Shown here: positions 29,037 to 37,301 of the stretch, in pieces | How the letters are laid out: each line of letters opens with the position of its first letter | Numbering within the stretch: position 1 is the stretch's first letter | Origin: Sulfuricurvum sp. | GTDB taxonomy: Bacteria > Campylobacterota > Campylobacteria > Campylobacterales > Sulfurimonadaceae | Assembly: GCA_030694265.1 (NCBI GenBank) | Contig: JAUXYP010000001.1 | Span: forward strand, 62,001 to 126,000 | Length of the DNA: 64,000 nt | Reading direction: 5' to 3' | Notes under the pieces: model-generated | Told to the model about the DNA's origin: nothing | The model's input: only the letters and a program-made list of their open reading frames with translations | Database searches by the model: none | Made by a program: the position numbers and the translations under genes

Positions 29037-30323
29037 CTATTTAAAATGTATCAAAATCATGCCGCAAAAATCATTTTCCCGATATAACTCAACTCGATAG
29101 GTCTTTGCCTCTTTATCGGTTGAATATTTAGGATCAAAATCTTTCAATGCAACATGAATATTACTTTCATCTTTTTTACCTTCGCGAGTAAAACCGATTA
29201 TGTTTGTTCGTGTTAGTGACTTATTAATGATGCTAACATCGGCAGTTATTAAGTATTCTTTAGCAAAATCAAGTTTTTCTTCTTTTCCATCAATTTCTAA
29301 GCTAAGCGTGTCTTCACATTTTGCAGCTACATGAACGCTGCGTGATAGCGATGAGATCTTTTGATTGCCAATATAGAGATTAAACTTCCCCCCCTCTTGT
29401 AGCATACCGCCAAGAGGATTGGTGAAATTGAAATCATTGCTCTCCGATTTTAGCGGAACAAAACTTAAATCTGTTCTTAAGTTTTCTAAATTCAGATTAA
29501 TATTGTTATTAATTGTAACATTCCCATTAATTTGAATAATTTTTTTTAGATTGTCAGCCGTTAATTCAAAGGGGCGTTTGTACGTAATTCCCATATAGCG
29601 CATATATCCCTCAATGGCACGGAGTTGATAAAACACTTTTTCTTCTAATGTTGGCAGGTTTTTGGAGGTTTCAATAGCGAAGGCGGGTTTATTATGATTA
29701 ATGGCAAAAAATGTGAGGGAGTGCTTCATTGCCTCATCGTCAAAGCGGGTATTGGTATTACGTACATCAAAAATGTGATGATCTTGAATCAATCCATCAT
29801 TGAGTCCTTGGCTTACTTCTGAAGCAATTGTGCTTAGGTTTTTATACTGGTGGTCGCAGTCCAGAGTCCCTTGATCAATGACACAGGTTTGTCCCCATGC
29901 CCCCGGATTAAAAATAGTATTTTTGTATTCTTTGCGGTAAAAACCATGCCCGTCATGCAGGTTGAGGATAAGATCAACTTGCGGATCTGTTATAATCTTT
30001 TTAAGTTCATCAACAATTTTGTAATCGGTATCATTGATGTCAATATCCGCAAATTTCCGATTCATATCGCCATTGACACCTCGACTGTTCATCATAATAC
30101 TTTTATGATTCAAGTTTGGGACAACCCATAGATTCCCTTTAGTTATTGTGTAATACTGAGCCAAGACGGATGCTGCAAAATAACTGCCCGGTTCGTTACC
30201 GTGGATACCGCCTATAACAAAGAGGGTAGGCCCCTCGTTTGTGGATGTTTCATGTTTTATCAGGGAAAAAGGGAGAGCTTGTAAGAGGGTGGTTAGTAAA
30301 AAAATAAATATTAAAACCCGCAT
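29037..30323 (-). CDS. csd4: DL-carboxypeptidase, M14 family (Csd4/Pgp1)
   Basis: A 428-residue periplasmic zinc peptidase that trims peptidoglycan tripeptides to dipeptides; in H. pylori and C. jejuni it is needed for helical cell shape. There is a signal peptide (1-16), an M14 domain to about 245, then two small beta domains, the three-domain plan of Csd4. Visible catalytic residues are H41 and E44 in IHGNEPG, H123 in LNLHDGHG and E218 in AFAIETS. H. pylori Csd4 has Gln at the first zinc position; here it is the canonical His. It is one base after csd6. Confidence 0.9.
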   Translation of the reverse strand: MRVLIFIFLLTTLLQALPFSLIKHETSTNEGPTLFVIGGIHGNEPGSYFAASVLAQYYTITKGNLWVVPNLNHKSIMMNSRGVNGDMNRKFADIDINDTDYKIVDELKKIITDPQVDLILNLHDGHGFYRKEYKNTIFNPGAWGQTCVIDQGTLDCDHQYKNLSTIASEVSQGLNDGLIQDHHIFDVRNTNTRFDDEAMKHSLTFFAINHNKPAFAIETSKNLPTLEEKVFYQLRAIEGYMRYMGITYKRPFELTADNLKKIIQINGNVTINNNINLNLENLRTDLSFVPLKSESNDFNFTNPLGGMLQEGGKFNLYIGNQKISSLSRSVHVAAKCEDTLSLEIDGKEEKLDFAKEYLITADVSIINKSLTRTNIIGFTREGKKDESNIHVALKDFDPKYSTDKEAKTYRVELYRENDFCGMILIHFK

Positions 30324-30324
30324 G

Positions 30325-31287
30325 TTATTGCTCAGAAATAATAGAAATAGAATGATCGTTATTGAGTAATAGCATTAAGGCTTTTTGTCCCGAAAAGTTA
30401 TGGTTATCGCTGTTATAGGTCTCATCAAAAGTTACCATAAATAAATTAGGGCGTTCGCCGGGATAGGGGATGATATTGAGATTTGAAAAAAGGATTTCTT
30501 TGGACTCTTTTTTATCAAAAATACGTTGTTTATAGTTTTTGAAATCATAGAATTCCATTCCATCGTACCGCATAAAAGTAGTATCATAAAAGGACAGGTA
30601 CGCTTGAAAATCGTTGTATTTCCATGCGTATCTCCATTTATACAGCTGGGACATGATAGTTGCATAGGGAGAATTAGTGTGCTCTCTTAGTTTTGAATCG
30701 ATAAGTAATATCGTATTTTTGTAATCAATGGATTGATCTAAACCTGTTAGCTCATCGTTATTTATGGCAATACACCCTTTGGTAAAGCTGTCACGATCGC
30801 CGTCTAAAGGTACGCCATGAATCCAGATACCGGAACCGTTTTTACCGCGAATACGATCATAAAGGTTAGGGTATGAAGTAACAAATGCCATAGGACCGTA
30901 AAAGGGGTTGACGGTATTGAGTTTTTGGGTGATGGTATAAACGCCAATCGGGGTTCTTCTGTCTCCTTCATTTACTTTGTCACCATCATATTTGCCGGTA
31001 AATGCGGGGATACTTTTTAGAAGTGCAAAGCGTTCATTTTTATCTTTTCGATAAAGGTTGAGGCTGGAGTGATCTTTTCCGCAAATTAAAAGAGAATTAG
31101 TAGATTCATAATATCCAAAGCGGAGGTCTTTTTGCGCGAGTTTTACTTGCCAAAAGGAAGGGTCCGCTATACCGCGGTCAATTTCTTTTTGAATAGCACT
31201 CATTCCGCCATTGCGGTAAAGGTCCATGACTTCGCCAGCAAATAGGGAGGTAATGAAAAGGGGAAGTAATAAGAGTTTTTTTACCAT
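30325..31287 (-). CDS. csd6: LD-carboxypeptidase with YkuD fold (Csd6/Pgp2)
   Basis: A 320-residue periplasmic protein: signal peptide (1-17), an N-terminal dimerisation-like segment, an L,D-transpeptidase (YkuD) domain with the catalytic HGV...TKGCIAIN signature (about 152-175), and a C-terminal NTF2-like domain (about 205-320). In H. pylori Csd6 this enzyme removes the terminal D-Ala of tetrapeptides, giving the tripeptide that Csd4 then cuts, so the two adjacent genes encode consecutive steps. It overlaps the end of era by 7 bases. Confidence 0.9.
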   Translation of the reverse strand: MVKKLLLLPLFITSLFAGEVMDLYRNGGMSAIQKEIDRGIADPSFWQVKLAQKDLRFGYYESTNSLLICGKDHSSLNLYRKDKNERFALLKSIPAFTGKYDGDKVNEGDRRTPIGVYTITQKLNTVNPFYGPMAFVTSYPNLYDRIRGKNGSGIWIHGVPLDGDRDSFTKGCIAINNDELTGLDQSIDYKNTILLIDSKLREHTNSPYATIMSQLYKWRYAWKYNDFQAYLSFYDTTFMRYDGMEFYDFKNYKQRIFDKKESKEILFSNLNIIPYPGERPNLFMVTFDETYNSDNHNFSGQKALMLLLNNDHSISIISEQ

Positions 31288-32159
31288 TCGTATCCTAGAT
31301 CGCTTAAGAACTTTTTATCGGTGCTCCACCCTTTTTTAACAGAAACAAAAAGTTCGAGATAAACAGGCTTAGAGGCCAGTCGCTCAATTTTTTCACGGGC
31401 ATTTTTACCAATACGCTTGATAGCTACACCGCCTTTGCCTATAATAATCCCTTTTTGCGACTCTTTTTCCACAATGATGGTGGCACGAATATGTTCTGTC
31501 GGAGAGTCTTCATCGATTTTATCGATTAATACGTCAGATTCATAAGGAATTTCATCACTAATGTTATCAAAAATCGCTTCACGTATAAACTCTTTATAAA
31601 TAGTCCGTATCATCTCTGTTGTGATATTTTCGGGATCATAGAGATAAGGGGATTCGTTTAGATGTTTAACAATTGTGTTGAGTAAATCTTCTTTACCCAC
31701 ATTTTTGGTTACCGACATAGGGATGAGAGCTTCAAATTTATCGCTGTATTGGTTATATTCACCGATCTTTTTAAGAAGATCACTCTGTGAAATCTGATCA
31801 ATCTTACTGAGAACGATGATATGCTTGCGTCTATCTCCATTGATCTCTAGAAATTTTTCATAATAACTGGTTTTATCCGAAGCTGGTGCCAAATAAACAA
31901 CGATGTCACAATCACCAATGGCTTTAAGAGCTTCTTCAAGCATGTACTGGTTTAGCATTTTTTCGGCCTGATGAAGTCCTGGAGTATCCACAAAAATAAT
32001 TTGATCATCATTGTGCATCACAATGGCATTGGAACGTTTGCGTGTTGCATTTGCTTTTTGGCTGACAAGAGCAATCTTTTCACCCAAAATCCAGTTCATC
32101 ATGGTACTTTTTCCGGCATTCGGACGCCCGATAAGAGCTACGAATCCAGCCTTACTCAC
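31281..32159 (-). CDS. era: GTPase Era
   Basis: A 292-residue GTPase that binds 16S rRNA and matures the small ribosomal subunit. G1 is GRPNAGKST (11-19), G3 is DTPGLH, and G4 is SKID; the C-terminal KH domain has the [16 protein letters not shown] loop. The length is typical. It overlaps rplI by 8 bases. In C. jejuni, hslU and hslV lie between rplI and era; here nothing intervenes. Confidence 0.96.
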   Translation of the reverse strand: MSKAGFVALIGRPNAGKSTMMNWILGEKIALVSQKANATRKRSNAIVMHNDDQIIFVDTPGLHQAEKMLNQYMLEEALKAIGDCDIVVYLAPASDKTSYYEKFLEINGDRRKHIIVLSKIDQISQSDLLKKIGEYNQYSDKFEALIPMSVTKNVGKEDLLNTIVKHLNESPYLYDPENITTEMIRTIYKEFIREAIFDNISDEIPYESDVLIDKIDEDSPTEHIRATIIVEKESQKGIIIGKGGVAIKRIGKNAREKIERLASKPVYLELFVSVKKGWSTDKKFLSDLGYEW

Positions 32160-32598
32160 CTTTAATCTCTACGTGGAGGATTGCGTGGATACCGTGTCCC
32201 AATTTTAAATCGAGATCATGCATACCGACAGTTTTGATACCATGCTTAGCTTCCAACTCTTTTTTGTCAATTTCGATCCCGTGTTGCTCTTGCAGTGCAT
32301 GGCTAATTTCATCTTTGGTGACAGAACCAAAAAGATGGCCTGTATCACCGAGTTTTTTCGTAATAACCACTTTGATAGAAGCCAATGTGGTTTTGATGGC
32401 ATTTAAACGTTCAATTTCAGCTGCATCATTGGCTGTTTTTTTGCGTTGATCGGACTCGTATTTTTTTAAAATTTCATGGGTAGCAGCAAGCGCAAGCCCT
32501 TTCCCTATTAGGAAGTTTTTGCCGTAACCGTCGGCCACGTCTTTTATCTCGCCGGTTTTTCCGACACCTTTGACGTCTTTGGTTAATAATACTTTCAT
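32152..32598 (-). CDS. rplI: 50S ribosomal protein L9
   Basis: A 148-residue protein with the N-terminal domain signature [20 protein letters not shown] and [16 protein letters not shown], a long connecting helix and the C-terminal rRNA-binding domain ([13 protein letters not shown]). The length is standard. An AAAGGAAAA site lies before ATG. It is 14 bases behind the FTR-rhodanese gene and overlaps era. Confidence 0.96.
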   Translation of the reverse strand: MKVLLTKDVKGVGKTGEIKDVADGYGKNFLIGKGLALAATHEILKKYESDQRKKTANDAAEIERLNAIKTTLASIKVVITKKLGDTGHLFGSVTKDEISHALQEQHGIEIDKKELEAKHGIKTVGMHDLDLKLGHGIHAILHVEIKGE

Positions 32599-32612
32599 TT
32601 TTTTCCTTTGAA

Positions 32613-33344
32613 TTATCCGCGGAGTATTTCGCCGCTATAGGTAACAATTCCACCCGCTAAATTGGATACTTTTTTATAACCCATATCGGTTAAAATACGT
32701 TGGCAATGAGCACTTCGGCTTCCTACATGACAATAAACAATGATGTGCTCATCCATACTTAACGCAGCTTCCGTCAATGTCTGGAAAAAACTGCTTGTAG
32801 GTACTAATGCATCGACACCTGCGATACGCCCTGACTTCCACTCCATCCATTCACGTACGTCAACCAGTTTAAAATTAACCATTCCAAGATCGCGTGCTTC
32901 AAAAAGTGCTGCTAACTCATCGGTGTCAATGTCTCTTTTTTGTAGCAAGAATTCACATTCTTCAGTTGATAAGCCACGAGAGTGTTTGTGGGTTACTTCT
33001 TGAAGTTCTTCGGTCTTAGCTTGTGCTGCTGCAAACTCAGGTGTACAAAAAATTTGACAGTGGCAAACACCATCTACCGGTATTTCATGCTCTAGCGCCG
33101 GCTTACATGGGCAGATACGGTCTTCCTCTTTGTTCCCAGTGATAAAGAAACAAGGGCAGTAACGTTTTCCGTGCATCATTTTATTGCGTGTTAGACCAAA
33201 CTGAATACCTTGATTGATTTCAAAATCAGGGTTGTAGACAAAACCAAATTGACTGCAGACTTTATCTGTAAATTTGATGGTTTTTTCAAGTTCCGTTTTG
33301 AACTCAACAGATTCTGGATCAATTTTAGTGATTGTTGTACTCAT
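32613..33344 (-). CDS. ferredoxin:thioredoxin reductase catalytic-like domain fused to rhodanese
   Basis: A 243-residue cytoplasmic protein. Residues 15-105 carry the cysteine pattern of FTR catalytic (beta) subunits: C30, CPC 63-65, CPC 78-80 and CHC 94-96, with a further C100. In plant FTR these cysteines hold a 4Fe-4S cluster beside a redox-active disulfide. Residues 130-243 are a rhodanese domain with active-site loop CHVGSRS (Cys205) and [12 protein letters not shown]. Such a chain could pass electrons or sulfane sulfur to a thioredoxin-like partner; this is inference. It sits between argG and rplI with gaps of 9 and 14 bases. Confidence 0.8.
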   Translation of the reverse strand: MSTTITKIDPESVEFKTELEKTIKFTDKVCSQFGFVYNPDFEINQGIQFGLTRNKMMHGKRYCPCFFITGNKEEDRICPCKPALEHEIPVDGVCHCQIFCTPEFAAAQAKTEELQEVTHKHSRGLSTEECEFLLQKRDIDTDELAALFEARDLGMVNFKLVDVREWMEWKSGRIAGVDALVPTSSFFQTLTEAALSMDEHIIVYCHVGSRSAHCQRILTDMGYKKVSNLAGGIVTYSGEILRG

Positions 33345-33353
33345 AATAAGTCC

Positions 33354-34571
33354 TTATTTGTTTTTTCGCGCTTTACCAGCAATGATAAAGCGTAATGCGT
33401 TGAGTTTGATAAAGCCTCCAGCATCTTTTTGATCATAGACAGAGTCCTCTTCAAAGGTACAATATTCAGGATTGAATAAAGAAATATCCGAGGTTCGTCC
33501 TACAACGTAAACACCACCTTTGTAAAGTTTCAAACGGACGCTTCCACGAACATTTTGTTGAGTCTTATCAATAGCAGCTTGGAGCATTTCACGTTCAGGG
33601 GCAAACCAGAATCCATTATAAACGAGTTTTGCATAGCGTGGCATTAACTCATCTTTGAGATGGGCTTCTTCGCGGTCTAGCGTCAATGATTCTATCGCGC
33701 GGTGTGCTTTTAACATTAATGTGCCGCCCGGAGTTTCGTAGCATCCACGGCTTTTCATTCCTACAAAACGGTTTTCAACGATATCCGCACGTCCGATACC
33801 GTGACGTCCTGCGATGATGTTAAGCTGTTCTAGCATCACTGCAGGTGAAAGTGCCTTACCATTTAACGTAATAGGGTCACCTTTTTCGTAGCCAATTTCG
33901 ATGTATTCTGCTTTGTCCGGAGCATTTTCAGGGGACGTTGTCCAGCGCCACATGCTCTCTTCAGGCTCCGCAGCAGGGTCTTCGAGTATACCACCTTCGT
34001 AAGAAATGTGAAGGAGATTTGCATCCATTGAATAGGGGGATTTTGTTCCGCTCATTTCAATTTTGATTCCATGTTCCGCAGCATATGCGAGAAGTTTTTC
34101 TCTCGAATTAAGCTCCCACTCACGCCATGGAGCGATGATGGTGAGGGAACTATCTTGTCCTAGGTATCCCATTTCGAAGCGTACTTGGTCATTTCCTTTT
34201 CCCGTAGCCCCGTGGCTTACCGCATCCGCGCCTGTTATGCGTGCAATTTCTGCTTGGCGCTTTGCAATCAATGGACGCGCGATGGATGTCCCTAGAAGGT
34301 ATTCGCCCTCATAAATGGCATTAGCACGAAACATAGGGAAAACATAATCACGGACGAATTCTTCCCGTAAATCTTCGATGTAAATATTTTCAGGTTTGAT
34401 TCCTAGGCTGATCGCTTTTGCACGCGCAGGCTCTACCTCTTCACCCTGACCGATGTCTGCGGTGAAAGTGACGACTTCACAATGGTACTCATCCTGAAGC
34501 CATTTAAGGATAACACTGGTGTCAAGGCCGCCAGAATAGGCCAGTACTACTTTTTTGACTTCTTTTTTCAT
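33354..34571 (-). CDS. argG: argininosuccinate synthase
   Basis: A 405-residue cytoplasmic enzyme joining citrulline and aspartate with ATP in arginine synthesis. The ATP pyrophosphatase loop [10 protein letters not shown] is at 10-19, and [13 protein letters not shown] and [11 protein letters not shown] are conserved substrate-binding segments. The length is normal. It is the first gene of the long minus-strand block and has its own extended -10 promoter. Confidence 0.97.
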   Translation of the reverse strand: MKKEVKKVVLAYSGGLDTSVILKWLQDEYHCEVVTFTADIGQGEEVEPARAKAISLGIKPENIYIEDLREEFVRDYVFPMFRANAIYEGEYLLGTSIARPLIAKRQAEIARITGADAVSHGATGKGNDQVRFEMGYLGQDSSLTIIAPWREWELNSREKLLAYAAEHGIKIEMSGTKSPYSMDANLLHISYEGGILEDPAAEPEESMWRWTTSPENAPDKAEYIEIGYEKGDPITLNGKALSPAVMLEQLNIIAGRHGIGRADIVENRFVGMKSRGCYETPGGTLMLKAHRAIESLTLDREEAHLKDELMPRYAKLVYNGFWFAPEREMLQAAIDKTQQNVRGSVRLKLYKGGVYVVGRTSDISLFNPEYCTFEEDSVYDQKDAGGFIKLNALRFIIAGKARKNK

Positions 34572-34594
34572 TCACTATTCCTATGAGTATATTT

Positions 34595-34608
34595 TCCACT
34601 AAGGTGGA
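34595..34608 (-). promoter_or_regulatory. small hairpin in the argG leader
   Basis: TCCAC-TAAG-GTGGA forms a 5-bp stem with a 4-base loop, close to the predicted start of the argG transcript. It could be a leader hairpin or a binding site. No T-tract follows, so it is not a terminator. Confidence 0.25.
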
Positions 34609-34620
34609 GTAAATAGCGCG

Positions 34621-34626
34621 ATTTTA
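34621..34626 (-). promoter_or_regulatory. extended -10 promoter of argG
   Basis: The minus strand reads TGCTAAAAT, an extended -10 box 49 bases before the argG ATG and just after the fliT-like stop. It is the only clear promoter I see for the block ending at 19552. Confidence 0.5.
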
Positions 34627-34649
34627 GCAAAAAATAGATGAGTGTGCGG

Positions 34650-34904
34650 TTAAAGTTTGAGGTTGATGGAATGTGCAGAGGTATTTTCAGTTGCTTTTAG
34701 AAAATCAATGGTGTTTTTTATCTGTTGCAGAGAGACAAGTGTCGCTGATTTTTCCGTTTCTAAAAGGGTTTTTGCATGATCTAGTAAATAGGCGGCTTCT
34801 TCCATTTCCAAAAGAGATACAAGATGTGGCATCTCTTCAATAAGATGCGCCAATGTTTCAAATTCTTTCAGAATGATTGCTTTTTTAAAGCTGGTTAGCC
34901 ACAT
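34650..34904 (-). CDS. small helical protein after fliS, FliT-like by position
   Basis: An 84-residue all-helical protein with heptad-like Leu spacing and no recognisable motif. It overlaps the end of fliS by 20 bases. In flagellar loci the gene after fliS is often fliT, the chaperone for the cap protein FliD, and the size and helicity fit. The sequence alone does not prove it. Confidence 0.5.
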   Translation of the reverse strand: MWLTSFKKAIILKEFETLAHLIEEMPHLVSLLEMEEAAYLLDHAKTLLETEKSATLVSLQQIKNTIDFLKATENTSAHSINLKL

Positions 34905-35268
34905 TGGTACTCTCTCTCCACGCTTCGAGAAGCCCCTTCATTACTTGATTGACTTCATCAAGCTTGGTAGAATCATTATGAATATTTGCTTCCAAAAGAA
35001 GAACCAATTGACGCTGATACAATCCTGCGAGATAATGGGCAACATTTCCCTGATTGTAATCAAGAATATTAATAAGTTCACTAATGACAGCATTCGAGCG
35101 ATTAATCCAATAGGTACGTCGTTCAATGTCAGCGTCATTGATGGAGCGTTTTGCTTGCATATTAAAACGTAAAACACCCTCATACATCATTTGAACGAGT
35201 TTTTCCGGGGATTCAACCCCAATATTGTTTTGAGCATAGGCGTTATAAGCAAGATTGTTGTTATACAT
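34885..35268 (-). CDS. fliS: flagellin export chaperone FliS
   Basis: A 127-residue helical protein that keeps flagellin unpolymerised in the cytosol. Family marks are the N-terminal YAQNNIGVESPEKLVQMMYE, RRTYWINRSNAVISELINIL and a final helix with LLEAW. It lies 48 bases after flaG and overlaps the FliT-like gene. In H. pylori and C. jejuni fliD lies between flaG and fliS; here it does not. Confidence 0.9.
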   Translation of the reverse strand: MYNNNLAYNAYAQNNIGVESPEKLVQMMYEGVLRFNMQAKRSINDADIERRTYWINRSNAVISELINILDYNQGNVAHYLAGLYQRQLVLLLEANIHNDSTKLDEVNQVMKGLLEAWRESTNVANQL

Positions 35269-35316
35269 AATAATATCCTTGATTGTACTTGATCTAAATT
35301 GTATAAATAATTTTTA

Positions 35317-35706
35317 TTAGCCTTTTATATCGAAAAGCATTCCAGTTACTTCTTTCATTTTTGGCAGTAACTGCTCTGCTTGCTCAAGTGGGAAACGTCT
35401 TAGGACCTGATTATGCTGTGTGTCGATAACGGAAACATAAAAGTCCTTTGAAGAATCGTCAAAACCAAAGCGTAAAGAAGTATTGAACGGATCAAGCGAT
35501 TTATTGAGTTGATCAATGAGTGCATCCATCTCTTTTTGAGAACTTACTTTAGTTGTTTTTGCTTCGGTATTTGCCTCAGAGACTTTGTCTTGGCTGATTT
35601 GTGCTTTTTGCAACTGCTGAACACTTTGTGTAGCAGGCGCTTCCGATGCTCTTGCTGTGCCCATTTGTGCTTGTTGAACTTTTGCAGCTGTTTGTAGAAT
35701 TTCCAT
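35317..35706 (-). CDS. flaG: FlaG family flagellar protein
   Basis: A 129-residue protein: an N-terminal Gln/Ala/Ser-rich disordered half, then the FlaG domain (about 65-127) with LNKSLDPFNTSLRFGFDD, FYVSVIDTQHNQVLRRFP and a terminal helix. FlaG modulates filament length and biofilm behaviour in Campylobacter. It is led by a sigma-28-type promoter 46 bases upstream and an AAAGGAGAA ribosome site, which suggests late flagellar timing. Confidence 0.88.
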   Translation of the reverse strand: MEILQTAAKVQQAQMGTARASEAPATQSVQQLQKAQISQDKVSEANTEAKTTKVSSQKEMDALIDQLNKSLDPFNTSLRFGFDDSSKDFYVSVIDTQHNQVLRRFPLEQAEQLLPKMKEVTGMLFDIKG

Positions 35707-35751
35707 CCTGATTCTCCTTTGACGCTATCCAGCGCATTGTTAATTAAGACT

Positions 35752-35778
35752 AAATCGGTCAGTAAAATTAAAACTTTA
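35752..35778 (-). promoter_or_regulatory. sigma-28 (FliA) promoter for flaG-fliS-fliT-like
   Basis: The minus strand reads TAAAGTTT, 11 bases, then ACCGATTT. The enterobacterial FliA consensus is TAAAGTTT-N11-GCCGATAA, so the -35 matches fully, the spacer is exact and the -10 matches five of eight. It is placed properly in front of flaG. Confidence 0.7.
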
Positions 35779-35814
35779 ATATCGAATCGATTTTAGTATG
35801 CTACGCTTCCATTC

Positions 35815-37020
35815 ATGAAACGCTATTGGAAACTTTTACGGGCTGAACCATTATTGGCTAAACTTTCTTTAATACAGCTAATCGCTTATTTTGGAGCATG
35901 GTTTAGCAATGTGGCCATTTACACACTGTTGATTACTTTGAATGTGGATGCTTCCACCATTGCTTTTGTGGCTGCGCTTCATTTCTTTGCAGGAGTGTTA
36001 CAAGCTCCTTTGAGCGGTGTCATTATCGATCGGATTTCTCCTAAAAAATTAATGATACTGTTGACCATTATAGAAATAAGCTGTACGTTGATGCTGGTGA
36101 GTATTGATGAAGTGTCAAAATTACCGTTGCTGTATGTATTGGTATTTGTCCGAATGGCAGCAGCCAGTTTTCAATTTACCGTTGAGATGTCTCTTTTGCC
36201 TCGAATTTTGAGTGGTAAATCGTTGCAAAGTGCGAATGAAATACATTCCATTATTTGGTCATTATCGTATACCCTTGGGATGGCGCTAAGCGGAATCGTG
36301 GTGTATACCGTTGGAGTGACGTATGCTTTTTTACTGGATGCGTTTTTATTTATGATAGTGTTAGTGCTTCAGATGAAATTGCATTTCACACTTGAAAAGA
36401 TACAAGATTCCTCGCGTTTTTTGACAATGATGGGGGATGCTTTACGTTACATACAAAAAGAACGGATTGTATGGCATTTAATGCTGTTGCACTCTGTGGT
36501 GGCATTTACTGCTTTTGATGCCTTGGTTGTTTTGAGCGCGCAAAAATATTATATGAATATTATTGCGGTTTCGTTAGGAATAGGGTTGGTACATGCCGCA
36601 CGTGCGGTAGGATTAGCCATAGGGCCTTTATTTTTGGGTGAATGGGTTACGATCAAACGGTTGGAATTTTTGTTGCTTGCTGAAGCATTGGCTATTGGAT
36701 TATGGGCATGGGCTATGTCTGATTTTTATGCTGCTTTGGCGGCATCGGTAGTGGTTGGTTTTATGACAACAACGTTATGGTCTTATACGTATACTCTGAT
36801 ACAAAAGCACACACATCATAAGTATTACGGGCGGGTAGTCGCGTATAATGATATGATTTTTTTAGGAGTTGGGGGATTGGTTTCTCTGATGATAGGCTTT
36901 TTGGTGAATTTAGGATGGACGCTTGAATCAATCACATTGGTATTGGGAAGTGCGTTTTTAATTGCAGCTCTGTATTACCGATGGCTGCGTCAACATTATG
37001 AACTTCAGGAGATTGGATAA
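35815..37020 (+). CDS. MFS transporter
   Basis: A 401-residue inner-membrane protein with about 12 hydrophobic segments and the MFS loop motif GVIIDRISPKKLM between TM2 and TM3. It resembles the MFS_3/EntS-type exporter group, but the substrate cannot be told. It shares one base with the next small gene (TAATG) and forms a three-gene unit with it and a MATE pump. Confidence 0.82.
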   Translation: MKRYWKLLRAEPLLAKLSLIQLIAYFGAWFSNVAIYTLLITLNVDASTIAFVAALHFFAGVLQAPLSGVIIDRISPKKLMILLTIIEISCTLMLVSIDEVSKLPLLYVLVFVRMAAASFQFTVEMSLLPRILSGKSLQSANEIHSIIWSLSYTLGMALSGIVVYTVGVTYAFLLDAFLFMIVLVLQMKLHFTLEKIQDSSRFLTMMGDALRYIQKERIVWHLMLLHSVVAFTAFDALVVLSAQKYYMNIIAVSLGIGLVHAARAVGLAIGPLFLGEWVTIKRLEFLLLAEALAIGLWAWAMSDFYAALAASVVVGFMTTTLWSYTYTLIQKHTHHKYYGRVVAYNDMIFLGVGGLVSLMIGFLVNLGWTLESITLVLGSAFLIAALYYRWLRQHYELQEIG

Positions 37021-37301
37021 TGACACAAACACTATACACCTATGAGGGTGGGGAAATCGATTTATCTCGCGTGACCCGTTTGTATCCTGCGGCATTGATC
37101 AGTGCTGGTGGAGAGAGTGCCTCGGTGTCACTGGAGTGGGCTGATATGAAAAAAGAGCAGGTTACGCTTGAAGCGTATGTTCTAATCTGCGATTTTGATC
37201 CCGTTGGCGATGTCCCGGTCAATCGTGTGGAGATACGCTATGAAACAAAAGAAGAGCTGTTTAGTGCGATGAATGAAATCGCGTCTATTGTGCAGTCTTG
37301 A
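37020..37301 (+). CDS. small conserved-looking hypothetical protein between two exporters
   Basis: A 93-residue soluble protein, strand-rich (ALISAGGESASVSLEW, VTLEAYVLICDFDPVG) with a terminal helix. I do not recognise it. Its start overlaps the MFS stop and its stop overlaps the MATE start (TTGA), so its translation is tied to both; that argues for a real gene. Confidence 0.6.
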   Translation: MTQTLYTYEGGEIDLSRVTRLYPAALISAGGESASVSLEWADMKKEQVTLEAYVLICDFDPVGDVPVNRVEIRYETKEELFSAMNEIASIVQS

